Positions 11,502 through 22,300 of a stretch of 64,000 bases of DNA are shown here, piece after piece. The notes under the pieces are model-generated. The model searched no databases and was not told the DNA's origin. It worked only from the letters and a program-made list of their open reading frames with translations. Source of the DNA: Selaginella tamariscina. Taxonomy: Eukaryota > Streptophyta > Lycopodiopsida > Selaginellales > Selaginellaceae. Position 1 is the first letter of the stretch; each line of letters begins with the position of its first letter. Made by a program: the position numbers and the translations under genes. The DNA lies in assembly GCA_003024785.1 (NCBI GenBank), contig PUQB01000101.1, positions 186,001-250,000 of the forward strand. The letters run 5' to 3'.

Positions 11502-13040
11502 CCGGTATTCCGCAGATTGTGTATTCCCTGCGGTAGCTCTTTGTGGTCGCTGAAGAGATTCCCACACGGCTCGCGTGTGTTTAAACTTCTCCCATATTTT
11601 GCTGTTGTAGTGGTTGGTGTCGGCAGCGTCCCATTCCGCCGATAACTTATGGTACTGCTCGATTGTGAGATTCGGCTTAGCTAAAAACGCCGATCTTTTT
11701 GTCAGCTTCTCACGGGTATGCTCGGAAAGTTTTGTTGCCATCGTTCCTTTGTTGTGTTCATCGAGAAGTCGTTGGGCTGCCGTTATTGTGTGCTGGCCAC
11801 TAATGATGTAGTACTTGATAGATTTTTATTCTCCGTCTGAATCTTCATGAGTTGTTCTGGTGTTGTGATCCAGACTTTGTCAGCCCTTCCTTCTTTCATA
11901 GTATGGACACAAAACAGCATTATGTGGAACGGTATAAGAATTGTCGTCCTTCATCTTCTCCATGAGCTCAGCTACACGTTCCTGGTTGAGTGGCCTGTAA
12001 TTGAAGTTTGGGTTGACGCTGCAATATTTAACCCTACAAGGATAAATCTTATCATCCAACATCATTTCCTTGTGACTTATTGCAGCATGAGATGCCACAG
12101 GTGCAGCTGACAAAACGATTGATGATTTTCTTTTGCGATCCGAATCAACATGTGTGATCCCCGACTGCAGCTGTTCTAGTGTTCTCGGCACACTCTCCAG
12201 CTCCCGAAGCTTCCTAAGCAAATTGAACGTGATCTGTAGAGAACCTGAGACCGAGCCACCTTCTCAATCTCCCTTATGATGTCGCTGTGTTCTTCTTCAA
12301 TGTGAAGAGGGAGATTGCTCCACTTGCTGATTTTCTGTATTGTGAAGCAATATCTCCTGACAATACACCTACTCGATGAGTCTGAAGATCTTCGAAGTAG
12401 ACATTAGATGGATCCCCTCCATAGATGGGCTTTCGTTGAGTTGAAGAAGAACTCCAAGGTCAACATCATTAGTGAACACGTGAACGTCATTATCCACAAG
12501 TCGACAAAACCACCCGAGATTAATGTTGTAACTGACGACCTCTGGATCCGAGAACGTGACATTGGATGGAACAAGGCATATCTGTCGAGCATCGTCCAAT
12601 CTGGGTTCGCAGCCTGCTTTCGGGTGCTTGACTAGCGAATCTACTTTCCATTGTTTTGCTTGTCCATGAGATGTGACAGAGGTTAATTTGACAGCAACCA
12701 TGGTTGCTCCAATGCGCTTCCCATTTATCTTAAAATATGGCCAAGTTGATTCCAGAATCCCCCTGCCCATCTCTTCTCCTGCTCTTGTCTTTAATGTCAC
12801 TCAATTCCACATCTGAATACAAAAATGATTAGTTCAAGTATCCGAGTATAACAGATTTTATTTTAATTCTTACCCAGAATTTGACGACGACTCCATACTA
12901 ATGACTCGATCTCCTTGTTTGATCAAATCGTCCTTCTGCAAAATAATACACTATAAATATAAATTATATAAAAACGCACACACACTTGTATAAACCCGAA
13001 TATACAAAAATAATACACAGAGAGAAGTAGACGTAATTAA

Positions 13041-13123
13041 CTGTCCGAAGCTCACATTTGTGTTAGTGCAAAAGAAAGATAACATTTCGTTTTAGAACCA
13101 CCACAAATGTGAGCTCTGGACAG
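13041..13123. ncRNA. 83-nt near-perfect hairpin, miRNA-precursor-sized inverted repeat
   Basis: The 22-base arms CTGTCCGAAGCTCACATTTGTG (split as 13041-13062) and 13102-13123 are reverse complements except for two adjacent central mismatches, and the loop is 39 bases. It lies between the first exon found for the ParB-like gene and the first palindromic array. The arm length and overall size fit a plant small-RNA hairpin, but a tiny foldback transposon is equally possible. No expression evidence can be read from sequence. Confidence 0.35.
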
Positions 13124-13239
13124 TTTTACATAGATTCCTAGCTTTTACTCGAAATATTATGATAAGATGATAAAAGTAAATAAAATGAGATATGCAACTT
13201 ATATATACTAATACACATATATATTCACATGGAAGGTGC

Positions 13240-14657
13240 GGCGGGATTAATCTCGCCACCCCTTCAATGCCTCCTGAAAGAGTGGGCGGGATTAATCTCG
13301 CCACCTTTCTGGAGGCCTTGAACGGGAGTGCGGAATTAATCTTGCCACCCTTCTCGGTCTCAGAGAGAACTGGGCAGGATTTATTTCTCACACCCCTTCA
13401 GTGACTCCAGAAAGGAGGCGGGATTAATCTCGCCCACCATGTAAGGGATGGTTAAATGAATTCCCACCCTTCCCAATTCTCTCCATTGGTATGTTGAAAC
13501 CTTCTACGTCTCAGACAGAAACGTTTGGGATTGGTCCACTCACCAATGGAGAAAAAGGAAGGGTGGCGGATTCATTCCTCCAACAGGCATTGAAGACTCG
13601 GCGGGATTAATCCCGCCGCCCAGGGCCTTCACTCGGTCCCTATGCGGCGGGATTAATCCCGCCGGACGCCAATTCCCTGCGCGGAATCGGGCGGGATTAA
13701 TCCCGCCGCCTAGGCACTTCAGAGGCCAATGGCGGCGGGATAAATCCCGCCCGATTCCGCGCAGGGAATTGGCGTCGGCGGGATTAATCCCGCCTCCCAG
13801 GCCCTTCACTCGGGCCTTAGTCGGCGGGATTAATCCCGCCGAACGCCAATGCCCTGTGCGAAATCTTGCGGGATTAATCCCGCCGCCTAGGCCCTTCAGG
13901 CAGGCCAATGGCGGCGGGATAAATCCCGCCCGATTCCGCGCAGGGCATGCGTACGCGGCGGGATTAATCCCGCCCACCATGTAAGGGATGGTGAAATTAA
14001 TCCCACCACCCTTCTCAGTTCCCTCCATTGGTATTTTGTAAACCTTCTCCGTCTCAGACAGAGTTAGTCGGGATTGATTCAACATACCAATGGGGTAATG
14101 AAGGTTCGGAGATTAATCGCCACCGGGTAATGAAGGTTCGGAGGCTAATCCCGCCGCCCTCTCGTAAATCATGCGCTCACACATATATATTGGCTGCGGC
14201 ATTTTTGAACAGGGATGGGTTTAATCCCGCCGCTTACGCGGAAGTGAGCGGCGGGATTAATCCCGCCGCCCTCCGCGAAGGGCATGAGCGTGGGGCCGGA
14301 TTAATCCCGCCGTTCATGTCCTGCGTGAATTCCCTGGGCGGCGGGATTAATCCCGCCGCTCTACGACAAACCGAAGAGCGGCGGTTAATCCCGCCGCCCA
14401 TGGCCTGCGTGAGGGCCTCGGCGCGGGATTAATCCCGCCGCCCATCCCTGTAAATGCCCTGCGCGGAATCCGGCGGGATTAATCCCGCCCATTAGAACCT
14501 TCACACAGGCCATTGCCGGCGAGATAAATCCCGCCGCATTCCGCGCAGGGCATGGGTGAGCGGCGGGATTAATCCCGCCGCCACCCTCCAAGGCCATGGC
14601 GGCGGGATTAATCCCGCCGCCGAGGCTATAACCTATAGCGGCGGGATTAATCCCGCC
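13240..14657. repeat. Palindromic array 1: GGCGGGATTAATCCCGCC, about 27 sites
   Basis: The exact 18-bp palindrome starts at 13600, 13646, 13690, 13777, 13823, 13957, 14250, 14340, 14472, 14562, 14601 and 14640. Variants (for example with ATAAAT centres at 13734 and 13913, or TCTCGCC right halves at 13240, 13285 and 13417) fill the gaps. Typical spacing is 43-46 bp. The spacers are not random. From 13600 to 13956 they repeat as a set of four, giving a 177-179 bp higher-order unit, and the spacer at 13664-13689 is the reverse complement of the one at 13752-13776. Copies at the left edge are degenerate and those in the middle are perfect. No protein function is suggested: because the palindrome lacks stops, both strands stay open by chance and read AGLIPP or GGINPA. 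Confidence 0.95.
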
Positions 14658-14689
14658 GCTCGAGGGGCTTAGCGAGATAAAAACACACA

Positions 14690-15384
14690 CATATATATAT
14701 GTGTGTGTGTATATATATATATATGTATGTATGTATGTATAGGAGTGTACGTGTGTGTGCAAGAGATAGATAAATAAATAAAATTATACAGTACTGGTAC
14801 ACCTAATATATGTGTGTACATAGGTATATATATGTGTGTATATGTATATCGTGTGTATGCGTGTGAGCGAAACAAATAAAATCATACAGATAAACAAACA
14901 CACACACACACATATATATACACAGGAGTGTGCGTGTGTGTGCGAAAGATAAAACTAATAAATAAATAAAATTATACAGATAAACACACACATATATATG
15001 TGTGTATATAGATATATAATCTATAGAGAAAGAGAGAGAGTCTGTGAATATATAAGCATATATATAAACTAGTGTTGTATGTATGTATATATGTATATAG
15101 GTATATATATATGTGTATATGTATATTGTGTGTATGCGTGTGTGAGCGAAACAAATAAAATCATACAGATAAACAAACACACACACACACACATATACAT
15201 ACAACAGGAGTGTGCGTGTGTGTGCGAGAGATAAAACTAATAAATAAATAAAATTATACAGAAAAACACACACATATATATATGTGTGTATATAGATATA
15301 TAACCCATATGAATATATAAGCATATATATAAACTAGTGTTGTATACTATTTGTTAATATGCATTGATTATATATATAATATAT

Positions 15385-15422
<38 letters not shown>

Positions 15423-15487
15423 GCAGTGCGCGTGTGTGTGGGAGAGATAGATCAATAAAAAAAAATTTACAGATACTGGTACACATA

Positions 15488-15527
<40 letters not shown>

Positions 15528-15790
15528 AAAGCAAGATCAATAAAAAAAAATTTACAGATACTGGTACACATAATATATGTATGTATATATGTATATAGGT
15601 ATATATATATATATGTGTATATGTATATCGTGTGTATGCGTGTGTGAGCGAAACAAATAAAATCATACAGATAAACAAACACACACCCACACACACATAT
15701 ACATACACAGGAGTGTGCGTGTGTGTGCGAGAGATAAAACTAATAAATAAATTATACGCACACTCCTATACATATATACATACATACACA
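14690..15790. repeat. GT/TA microsatellite-rich minisatellite block
   Basis: Alternating (TG)n, (CA)n and (TA)n runs are embedded in a longer unit containing GAGCGAAACAAATAAAATC, seen near 14866, 15146 and 15648. A partner phrase, GTGTGCGTGTGTGTGCGA, is seen near 14928, 15210 and 15712. The longest pure run is (TG)n at about 15387-15418. Open frames here on both strands are low-complexity readings of the repeat (IYIYTHTH and similar) and are not genes. Confidence 0.9.
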
Positions 15791-16690
15791 CACACACACA
15801 CACAGATCTCACCTGTGTGCACAGCCGCCGCCGCCGATTTCACAGCCGCCGCCTCTTGAAACCCTAAGAATATACCTAAACCCTAAAGGAATTAAATATA
15901 TATATCAACCCTAATAGAATATTCCTTCTGAGAATATACTTAAACCCTAAAAAGAATAAAATATAGATTCGCCCTAAACGAATATTCTTTCATTATATTA
16001 TTAGCGCGTGCGTGTGCGTGGGTGTATCACATACACCTCAAAAATATAAATCATGCAGGGATTTAACATGTGTGTGTCCATGAGAGTGTTAAAGTTTCAT
16101 GTGTATCAATACATACATACACATTGCATATATTAATACACATAATATATACATACACACGTGTATACACACAGACATACACACATATTACATGGGTTTA
16201 GGGTTTAGGGTTTAGGGTTTTGGATTTAGGATGGATCATGCATGGTGTGTATGTATGAGAGAAGAGAGAGTGTTGAAAAATTATTTTTGTACACATTGCA
16301 TATATTAGTACACATATATACTTACACATATTATACACAGATATACATACATAGTATATGAGAGAAGAGAGACAGTACATATTATGGATCATGCATGGTG
16401 TGTATTATACACACAGACATACATACATATTAGTACATAATATTAGAGAGACCGAGTACATATTATAGATCATGCATGGTGTGTATGTTTGAGAGAAGAG
16501 AGACAGTACATATTAACATGGATCATGCATGGTGTGTATGTATGAGAGAAGACAGAAAGTACACATATATACATACAGAGTACACATATATACATGCACA
16601 CGTGTATACACACAGACATACATACATATTACATGAGTAAATTCATTGTGTTACATATTAGGGTTTAGGGTTTAGGGTTTGCTCCCAACA
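15791..16690. repeat. Interstitial telomere-like tracts and GGATCATGCATGG minisatellite
   Basis: Short runs of the plant telomere repeat TTTAGGG occur at about 16197-16218 and 16656-16678. Scattered CCCTAAA units lie at 15857-15975. Between them, a phrase containing GGATCATGCATGGTGTGTAT recurs near 16232, 16384, 16468 and 16519, followed by AGAGAAGAGAGACAGTACAT. No gene is seen. Confidence 0.85.
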
Positions 16691-16942
16691 AGCTTAAATA
16701 AATATTACACATGTAAATTCAATGTGTTACATACAGTCACACAGATTGAGTACATATATCATACATGCGTTGAACATGATGTTTTCAATAAAGAAGCAAC
16801 CTATTTCTTCAGTTTGGTTTAGGGTTGTGCATGTGTGTGCATATGTGTTTTTGTAAGTTCTTGTAATGCGTGTGTAAATTTATGATTGTGTTTATATATG
16901 TGTGCAAAACAAACATCGAATAATTAAGAAAATAAAATTAAT

Positions 16943-17344
16943 AAACACACTAGGAACATATTTTAAATTATACATAATAATATATGATTTTATCTAATAT
17001 ATAGCCATATATAGTTTTAATAATATATATTAATTTAATATTGATAAAAAGGTTTAACATTGAAATATTCTTGAAATAATAAGAAATTAATTGAGAAAAT
17101 CCCATTAATATATACAAATGTAAATTAAGTACTCAAATAATTAACTAAATTAATTATCATAATCATGTTTAATATTGGAATATTCTTGGAATAATAAGAA
17201 AATAATAAAGAATATCCCATTAATATAAAGAAGATTAATTACTCAAGTAATTAAGGAAATGATATTAATATATATATTATTAAAACTATATATGACTATA
17301 TATTAGATAAAATGATGTATAATTTAAAATATGTTCATAGTGTG
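16943..17344. repeat. MITE-like inverted repeat, about 85-bp arms
   Basis: The left arm (16943-17030) begins CACACTAGGAACATATTTTA. The right arm (17262-17344) ends TAAAATATGTTCATAGTGTG, its near-exact reverse complement at about 90% identity. A third, direct partial copy is at 17604-17655. The interior holds two diverged direct copies of AATATTCTTGAAATAATAAG. AT-rich and non-coding. Confidence 0.7.
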
Positions 17345-18270
17345 TATTAATTTAATATTGATAATAAGGTTTAACACATGAATATTCTTGAAATAATAAC
17401 AAATTAATTGAGAAAATCCCATTAATATATACAAATGTAGAATAATTACTGCAATAATTAAGAACAAGACTAATTTAATTATGATAATCAGGTTTAATAT
17501 TAGAATATTCTTCAAATATTAATAAAATATTAAAGAATATCCCATTGATACTAGGAAATGAAAACTAAATACTCGAGTAATTAAGAAAATAATAATAATA
17601 AACAGACTATGAATATATTTTAAATGATACATAATAATATATCAATTTATTTATTGTATAAGTATATATTTATATATATATATAATATAAATATACTTGA
17701 ATACTAAGAATGTAGAATATAGTCTAAAATTTCGTAATATTAAACAGCTTGAATCACTTGAATAACATTAAATGCAATTTTAAAATACTCATTGGAACTG
17801 GAGAGTATATATGTCAGAGTGTCGGATATTTGTGTCAACTCATCTTAAATTTTATTTTCTGTTCTTTTTAAAAAATTTGAATTTCTGACATATGTATTGT
17901 CGGTCTGACATGTAAATTTGAAAATGCATTTAATTTCCCACTCAAATTAGATCTGGTTCTTTCTCCGGCAAGGGTTTCTTCATTTCTGTATTTTTCACTC
18001 TTTAGATCTTCTTTTTTCTTCATAGTGATCATCTCAGGAGCGAGATTAAATTGGGTGCTATTCTTTATAGGAAAGCACGGCGCCTTCAGTGCTGTTTACA
18101 AGTAAGTATTATAAACAAATTTAAAAATACTTATTAAGATTCACTCTCTTACATTCTCTCTTAAAATTACAATTTAGGGGTTTAGAAATGCATTAGGATT
18201 ATAATATATTCCGTTAGGGATTTATCACGTTTAAATATCCTTTTAACTTAATATTCTAGGTTAACCGGGC
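17345..18270. other. AT-rich intergenic stretch
   Basis: It contains repeats of AGAATATCCCATTAATAT-type sequence and poly-AT runs. No gene is supported. The last 300 bases, before the second palindromic array, are less AT-rich and include GT..AG-like signals (GTAAGTATT at 18101) that could belong to an untranslated leader exon of the DUF7869-like gene. Confidence 0.4.
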
Positions 18271-19171
18271 GGCGGGATTAATCCGGCCATTTCTTTTTCG
18301 CCTCTTTGAAGAAGTGGCGGGATTAATCCCGCCACCATCTCCCGGGCAATGCTTCTCCGCCACTGAAAAAGAGTGGCGGGATTAATCCCGTCGATAACCT
18401 TCTCAACTGATGAAGAGTTACCAGAATTTATTAGAAAGAGTTGTCGGCGGGATTAATCCCGCCAACCATTTTAGGAGGCAGGGAAGGGGTGGCGGGATTA
18501 ATCTCGCCACCACTTCCCTGTTTTAAAGATTTGGGGACAGGATTTATCCCGAGATCTCTTTGAAATCATAGTGTTGGAGAGAGTTATGTGCGGGTTTAAT
18601 CCCGCCACCCATTCCCCGTCGTAAGAATTGTGGGCGGGATTAATCCCGCCTTGGACTCCCTCCCGACAAGGAAGAGCCGGCGGGATTAATCCCGCCGCCT
18701 CTTCCTCCGACGAGGAAGGGAGTCCGGCGGGATTAATCCCGCCGACTCTCTCCGGCGAGGATGAGTCGGCGGGATTAATCCCGCCGGACTCCCTTCCTCG
18801 TCGGAGAGAGTCGGCGGGATTAATCCCGCCGGACTCCCCCCGAGGAGGAAGAGGCGGCGGGATTAATCCCGCCGGCTCCCCGAGAGGAGAGCGGCGGGAT
18901 TAATCCCGCCGACTCTTCCGTCGGAGGTTGAGTCCGGCGGGATTAATCCCGCCGGACTCCCTCTCGGGGAGAGTCGGCGGGATTAATCCCGCCGGACTCC
19001 CCCCGAGGAGGAAGAGGCGGCGGGATTAATCCCGCCGGCTCTTCCTTGTCGGAGGGAGTCCAAGGCGGGATTAATCCCGCCGACTCTCTCCGAAGGGGTT
19101 GAGTCGGCGGCGGGATTAATCCCGCCGACCGTTCCTCGTCGGAGGGATTCGTGGGCGGGATTAATCCCGCC
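18271..19171. repeat. Palindromic array 2: GGCGGGATTAATCCCGCC, about 20 sites
   Basis: Exact copies start at 18316, 18446, 18633, 18679, 18726, 18768, 18813, 18856, 18893, 18936, 18976, 19019, 19064, 19109 and 19154. Degenerate copies lie at 18271, 18375, 18491, about 18534 and 18589. In the right-hand two thirds the spacing is 37-47 bp. Most spacers there begin with GACTC or GGACTCC and end with GAGTC, or hold CGAGGA/TCCTCG pairs, so each palindrome is extended outward by further complementary bases. The left third is irregular and degraded. The array ends about 155 bp before the ATG of the DUF7869-like gene. Confidence 0.95.
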
Positions 19172-19325
19172 CATCAGTTGTATTAATCAAACATGAGATA
19201 TTATCTCTAAACATAATTATGTATTATTGCATATGCATATTATTAAGTAACCGTAATTCAGATTTCTTAAAAATATTGCATAAACAGATATCATAAATAA
19301 TACAATTATTTATGTGCAGGACAAT

Positions 19326-22300
19326 ATGTTTAATACTGGAGATAAAGTATGTCTTCTTCGGAACAACGAGATAGTTGGCACTGGAACTGTGGAAGTTCGA
19401 GATAATAATGCATCATGTCACAATATTTCCCAAGGATCTTGTGTGTACGTATGGGTGAACACCATTTCAAGCATGTTGAGGTTCTGGGAATGGAATTTGA
19501 GGAGGGTTCTCCTGTATTGTGGAATTTGGATGAAGTCAAGGCTGACACAAAATATGCAGAGTCACAAACAAATAGTAGCACGAGTTTACCAGATGATGGC
19601 TTGCCTGCTGTAATGGATGAGGTGATTCTCTTTCTTCGTGAGATTGAAGTCGGAAGAGGCATCATCACAGCTATAAATCCAATGGAAGCAGTGTCAGAAG
19701 AGAAACTAGGGTCCGACTTCGTGGGTGTAGTTGTGACAGAGGTTTCACCTAATGGCACATTGTATCCTGGATCCCTCGTGAGGTGGCGAACATCTGAATT
19801 AAGACGGCAAGATGGTTCAACATATTCTGGGTTGGATTTCAATAATAACAACCCGGAAGAACAACTCATATTTGAAGAGGTTCCTTGCATTGGTCCTATT
19901 GTAAGAAAAAGGCGATTCATGGGTTGTAGATCTTCCCCTGCAAGTTTCAGCAAGAGGGTAAAGATGGATCCTACATCTTCCGAAAGTGTTACGAGCATTT
20001 CCACGATTGACTGTTGCAAGAAGAAGTGTTGTCAGATGGCAGACCGGAATGAAATTACCCAATGTAGACATGTCTTTCGTATGCTCACCCAAAAGCAAAG
20101 GCATGAGTTTGTATATGCTGCACTAACTGGGTGTATTGATGGAATGGCCTCGGACACAGGTTATCAGAGTACATCCATGGTATTTAATAAGGTGGCCATC
20201 TGCTTCAAAGCTTGGTACAGTATATACGGGATCCCAAAGACCACGTTCTACCGTCGGAGGGATGAGTGGCTAGATGGAGCGCGAACCTCAGTTCATGGGA
20301 ACACTGGCTTGGTCAAAACCCGCTCTCACATCATGGCAGCCATAGAGATACTCAAGGCTTTTGTGGAAGCAAATGCAGACAGGATGCCTCACAAATGCCG
20401 AACCACAAATGCAGGGGTCAGGGAAAATCTCAAGGTTTTACCTTCAATCTACACTCAATTGAAACTGTGTGAACATGTGAACAAGTGCCTCAGTTTGATG
20501 GGGCTCCAAGCAATCTGCACTGGTACCTTCAACAACATATGGAATACTCATTTTAAGGATGTGGAGATTGCAAAACACTCTAGCTTTTCTAAGTGTGACA
20601 CTTGTACATCATTGAAGGCTGCAGAGGCTTGTGCAAAAACCTTGGTGGAGATCACTACCATTCAAAGGAAGATGGAGGCCCACATGATTGCACAACAAAC
20701 TTGTCGGTCTCAGTACTATGCACACCGCATGCTTTCTGTGTCACGCCCATCAGAGTACCTGTGCTTGATCCATGACAAGATGGATCATTCAAAGACCAGC
20801 ATTCCAAAGCTCTTTGCAACACCAAAGTGCCTTGGAAATGTCATGAAACTTCCGATTTCTTTAACAGGTGTGCTAACACATGGACACGGTTGTGAGTCAT
20901 ATGGACACTTTTCACTTCCACATTGGTCTAGCGACTCCAATTTCACTATTGGGTCGTTAGCCATGTGTTTCAGAAACCTTGAAGCCCACTCACAGACAAG
21001 TCCTATCAGTGATCTCAAAGTGAAGAAACAACACCTTCAACCTTTACATAATGCTCTCATGAACACGTCTGCACTTGAGGCTACTTGGGAATATGAGAGG
21101 CATTGTCAGCAACCTGCACAAAAAACAGATGGCCCTGTTGAGAGTTCAGGTTCAGTGGAGGGATCTAGCTCAAATAGTGTACATGTGTCCTCAACATCAA
21201 ATAAGCTTCCTCGTCATTTGCTTTTACAGATGGATAATTGTGCAGGCGAGAACAAAAATAGGTAAATCATTTTACTTAAGGGTTTCTCAAGCTCATACTT
21301 ACTTTTATTTTCTAGATATGTGCTAGCATACTTGTCAATGCTTGTTGCCAAAGGTGTGTTTGAAACAATCACGCTCAGTTTCCTTATGGTTGGTCACACT
21401 CATGAAGATATTGATGCGTTCTTCAGCAAGGTCTCCAACTCTACAAAAAGGACAAGTGCACTTACCTTACCGCATATGATGAATCTTTTTGAAAATTGCA
21501 TCTCCAAAAAAAGTTGTGCTTTGCTTGTGACTGAGGTGCCAGACTTCAAAAAATTTCTCAAGGAGTATATAAAAGAAGGGAGTGATTCTTTAGTTGGTCA
21601 CCTTGTGCCGCTACAATTCTTTTTCTCCATACGAGATGGTATACCTATTATGCAGTACAAGTTACGGCCATCAGAGCAGGAGTGGTTACCGAAAGAGGGC
21701 TTAATGCTCTTCAAAAGTGGAGAGGATGGAAAGCCACTTCTCCCAGAAGGACAACCAGACCCTATTCCATTGAGTGCCCAGCTCAAGGAACAAGAGGTTA
21801 TTATTGATGGCATCAAAAAATATGTGGCATGGGTTCAAAAATCGATGCCAAAGAATTCTGATAAGGCAACTGGTTACTCAGAACTATATAAGCATGTGGT
21901 CAACTATTGGGAGACTGTTGTTCGAGAGTTGGAAGGGCCTACTGTCACAAGTACAGAATTGCAACACCCTTTCTGGCCTAAAACAAGGTGGCGAGAGGAG
22001 ATTGAAATGACATCACTGAGCATAGACGACATAGAAGCCAGTAGTGATGTGGAAGTGCAAACCCCACACTTTGTTGGACAAAGGAACCAAAAACCTAAAG
22101 CATACTTTGATTGCTGCAAGGATCTTCAAAAACTAATGATGGTTCTCATTACTCCAGATGCGTCATATAATCAGCCTATTTGGATGGGTCAAATTATCGA
22201 CACACCTGAAGTAATCACAAAAAATAGTATTGTTAAGGTTGCATGGTTCAAACCACAAAAAAGGCGACACGAGAAGGAGAGCGAAAGATATAATGGATGC

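Larger units (their letters stand above)
9820..12937 (-). pseudogene. ParB-like domain plus methyltransferase-like protein, multi-exon, frameshifted
   Basis: Reading the minus strand, exons can be chained. A short exon ends at 12874; an intron of 61 bp (12813-12873) follows; then an open block at 12800-12369. A ParB-like segment runs across 12221-11502, containing NYRPLNQERVAELMEKM and YYIISGQHTITAAQRLLDE, which match the RPL..ERV and I.G.HR..A pattern of ParB/sulfiredoxin-fold domains. A 61-bp intron (11441-11501) joins in phase to RVEEIAAVDF, and a 53-bp intron (10544-10596) joins YIEG to IYFLILAHV. The C-terminal part reads SDAWVFDYCTRGSVLKECY and then CVFAVEKD, resembling the D..aGsG...A....R....E.D core of N4/N6 adenine methyltransferases, but with a degenerate glycine motif. 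A serine-rich acidic tail and basic HKRLRP follow. Small frameshifts near 11888, 11835 and 10058 break it. The ParB assignment is fair; the methyltransferase one is tentative. Confidence 0.5.

Noticed and set aside
13540-14085. Open frames of up to 181 codons through the palindromic arrays (AGLIPP / GGINPA peptides)
   Set aside because: The palindrome simply lacks stops in these frames on both strands, and spacer lengths vary out of phase. No start context, splice logic or homologous protein supports coding.
14385-15708. Long minus-strand frames in the microsatellite block
   Set aside because: They translate to low-complexity HTHTYIYI text dictated by GT/TA repeats.
13240-19171. CRISPR-like array (18-bp repeats, 25-28 bp spacers)
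   Set aside because: The spacing looks like CRISPR, but the spacers are related to each other and even inverted copies, the repeat is fully palindromic, and the surrounding DNA is clearly plant nuclear.
19330-20019. 229-codon minus-strand frame
   Set aside because: It is antisense to the DUF7869-like gene, which has conserved motifs and a good intron.
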